Part shown: piece after piece, positions 15,758-16,907 of the stretch
Numbering within the stretch: the stretch's first letter is position 1
Layout of the letters: every line of letters begins with the position of its first letter
Assembly (NCBI GenBank): GCA_900128395.1
Contig: LT649661.1
Coordinates: 1-16,907, forward strand
Length of the DNA stretch: 16,907 nt
From: Stramenopiles sp. TOSAG23-2
Lineage: Eukaryota > Sar
Reading direction: 5' to 3'
Notes under the pieces: generated by a model
Seen by the model: only the letters and a program-made list of their open reading frames with translations
What the model was told of the DNA's origin: nothing
The model's database searches: none
Translations under genes and position numbers: made by a program

Positions 15758-16907
15758 TCAAATACCCCCTTCCCGCCGCCCTGCTAAAAACATACATAAA
15801 CGACATTGCCAATTATCATCCAATAAACCACTTTTAATCCATGGACGATTGATATATTCAACCATTGATGGATGATTTCTTTGTTTCCATTTGAAATATT
15901 CTTCATAAGCCGTTTGATTATGATTTAAATATTCAATATATTGTATTAACTCAACTTCATTGTTTTGAAATTTTTTAACATCTATTATGGAATGATTAGG
16001 TACAAATAAATAAATTTCATCTGAACCATAATATATAGGCAATGATCCAGCTTTAAATGCATCAAATATCTTTTCCATTATGTAAAATGGATTGCCAATA
16101 ATCGTATTTTCCATTGCAATTGTAAATTGAAAATAATTCAACGCTTTTATTTTCTCATCATGCCAATTATTAATCCGAATATTATTAGGATATTTTTTCC
16201 TATAATTATTACTATCACCATCAATTATCACTTGTTTCTCTTCTGAATTACTATTTATTTTTAAAAATTCTTTTACATTTGTACGAATTCCATTTACCTG
16301 AAAACAGTTCCCAAAGGATTTTACATGATTATCATTGAAATGATGGATTAAGTTAAGGACATATTTATTACGTTTTAATTTTGCATCACAATTAGATATA
16401 AATATACCTATTAAATATGGTCTCATCATTGTTGTTCTTCTTACATTATAATTTACATTAACATCCAAATCATTCACCATGAAGGATTTAATATATTTAA
16501 TACCATCACGTATATGTGGATTAAAATACAAAAGCTTCGTTCCAATTGATGATGAAAATGGGCGTGTGTTGAATAACATGGCAATGTCATAACGTTTAAT
16601 TTCATGAATAAATTCCTTTGTTCTGCTACCACCTTCACCACAAAGTAATATTTTTTCATAATCATCATCTTTTTTATTATTATGAACATTAACATTTTCA
16701 AAATATTGTTGCGATCTTTTAGATTGAACACGTCCACAATGACTAACCATATTGATCAACGCTTTAATGCTATTTTGATTCTTATTATATCGATATTGTC
16801 TCTTTATACGGTTTCTGTTGTAAAGACGTTCATCATCATCTTCAGTATGCGAAAGAAGTATGCTTGTTTTACATGAACTAACTATTGGACAAACATAATT
16901 GGTATGC
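15758..16907 (-). CDS. GT10-family (alpha-1,3-fucosyltransferase-like), 5' end missing
   Basis: The frame is open from the TGA at 15758-15760 to the right edge, 382 residues visible, with no ATG that must be the start; the gene begins outside the window. The C-terminal half shows the GT10 marks: IFISNCD followed by KRNKYVLNL (about 169-186), a KSFGNCF (corresponding to the family's YGxC), FTIAMENTIIGNPFYIMEKI (about 261-280), AGSLPIYYGS (286-295), FVPNHSIIDVKKF (about 301-313) and a final CRLC (368-371). These enzymes move fucose from GDP-fucose to N-acetylglucosamine in glycans, in the Golgi. The usual FAFENS motif reads TIAMENT here, with E266 and N267 kept. An N-terminal anchor would lie beyond the edge. 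Asn- and Lys-rich loops (about 76-85, 219-240) are probably insertions. No intron is obvious. Confidence 0.8.
   Translation of the reverse strand, partial: HTNYVCPIVSSCKTSILLSHTEDDDERLYNRNRIKRQYRYNKNQNSIKALINMVSHCGRVQSKRSQQYFENVNVHNNKKDDDYEKILLCGEGGSRTKEFIHEIKRYDIAMLFNTRPFSSSIGTKLLYFNPHIRDGIKYIKSFMVNDLDVNVNYNVRRTTMMRPYLIGIFISNCDAKLKRNKYVLNLIHHFNDNHVKSFGNCFQVNGIRTNVKEFLKINSNSEEKQVIIDGDSNNYRKKYPNNIRINNWHDEKIKALNYFQFTIAMENTIIGNPFYIMEKIFDAFKAGSLPIYYGSDEIYLFVPNHSIIDVKKFQNNEVELIQYIEYLNHNQTAYEEYFKWKQRNHPSMVEYINRPWIKSGLLDDNWQCRLCMFLAGRREGGI

Noticed and set aside
1-16907. tRNA, rRNA or snRNA genes
   Set aside because: I looked for T-arm GGTTCGA-type boxes and known snRNA words and saw none in a convincing cloverleaf; a covariance-model scan would be the proper test.

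Overview
The window looks like nuclear DNA from an AT-rich unicellular eukaryote, most likely a protist or microalga; a heterokont (stramenopile) would fit, but I cannot fix the lineage. The evidence is a spliceosomal-type intron (GTAAGT...CAG), a cytosolic ribosomal protein of the eS29/uS14 type, a signal-peptide-peptidase-like protease with a protease-associated domain, a MYND-finger protein, Asn- and His-rich low-complexity tracts inside coding regions, long microsatellite-rich spacers and a decayed Copia-type retroelement. The standard code is used (TAA and TGA stops). No prokaryotic gene arrangement is present.

Layout. 1-2527: gene-free spacer with a 40-bp tandem repeat and four copies of a short dispersed repeat in both orientations. 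2528-3860 (+): membrane-anchored FkbM-type methyltransferase, two exons. 3994-6417 (-): large WD40 protein, convergent with it. 6418-7295: divergent promoter region. 7296-8354 (+): secreted protein with a cadherin-like module followed by a laminin-IV-like domain. 8355-8814: short convergent spacer with two overlapping perfect palindromes. 8815-11247 (-): SPP-like intramembrane aspartyl protease. 11248-12970: spacer with a Copia reverse-transcriptase relic and simple repeats. 12971-14305 (+): MYND zinc-finger protein. 14306-15013: spacer with CATACACACAGCA repeats. 15014-15184 (+): ribosomal protein eS29/uS14 lacking all four zinc-ligand cysteines. 15185-15757: AT-rich spacer. 15758-16907 (-): GT10 fucosyltransferase-like gene, open to the right edge and therefore partial.

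The genes do not form an operon or an obvious pathway. Four of them (FkbM methyltransferase, laminin-IV protein, SPP-like protease, GT10 transferase) point to the secretory and endomembrane system: glycan or lipid decoration, extracellular adhesion and intramembrane proteolysis. Given normal eukaryotic gene order this is probably coincidental. For four genes the open frame extends upstream of the first ATG only through non-ATG codons (TTG or GTG), so the starts given here are the first in-frame ATGs. The most unusual items are the cysteine-free S29 with its U-free leader, the FkbM gene whose natural C-terminus appears only after an intron is removed, and the secreted cadherin-like plus laminin-IV architecture. 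I see no convincing undescribed multi-gene system.
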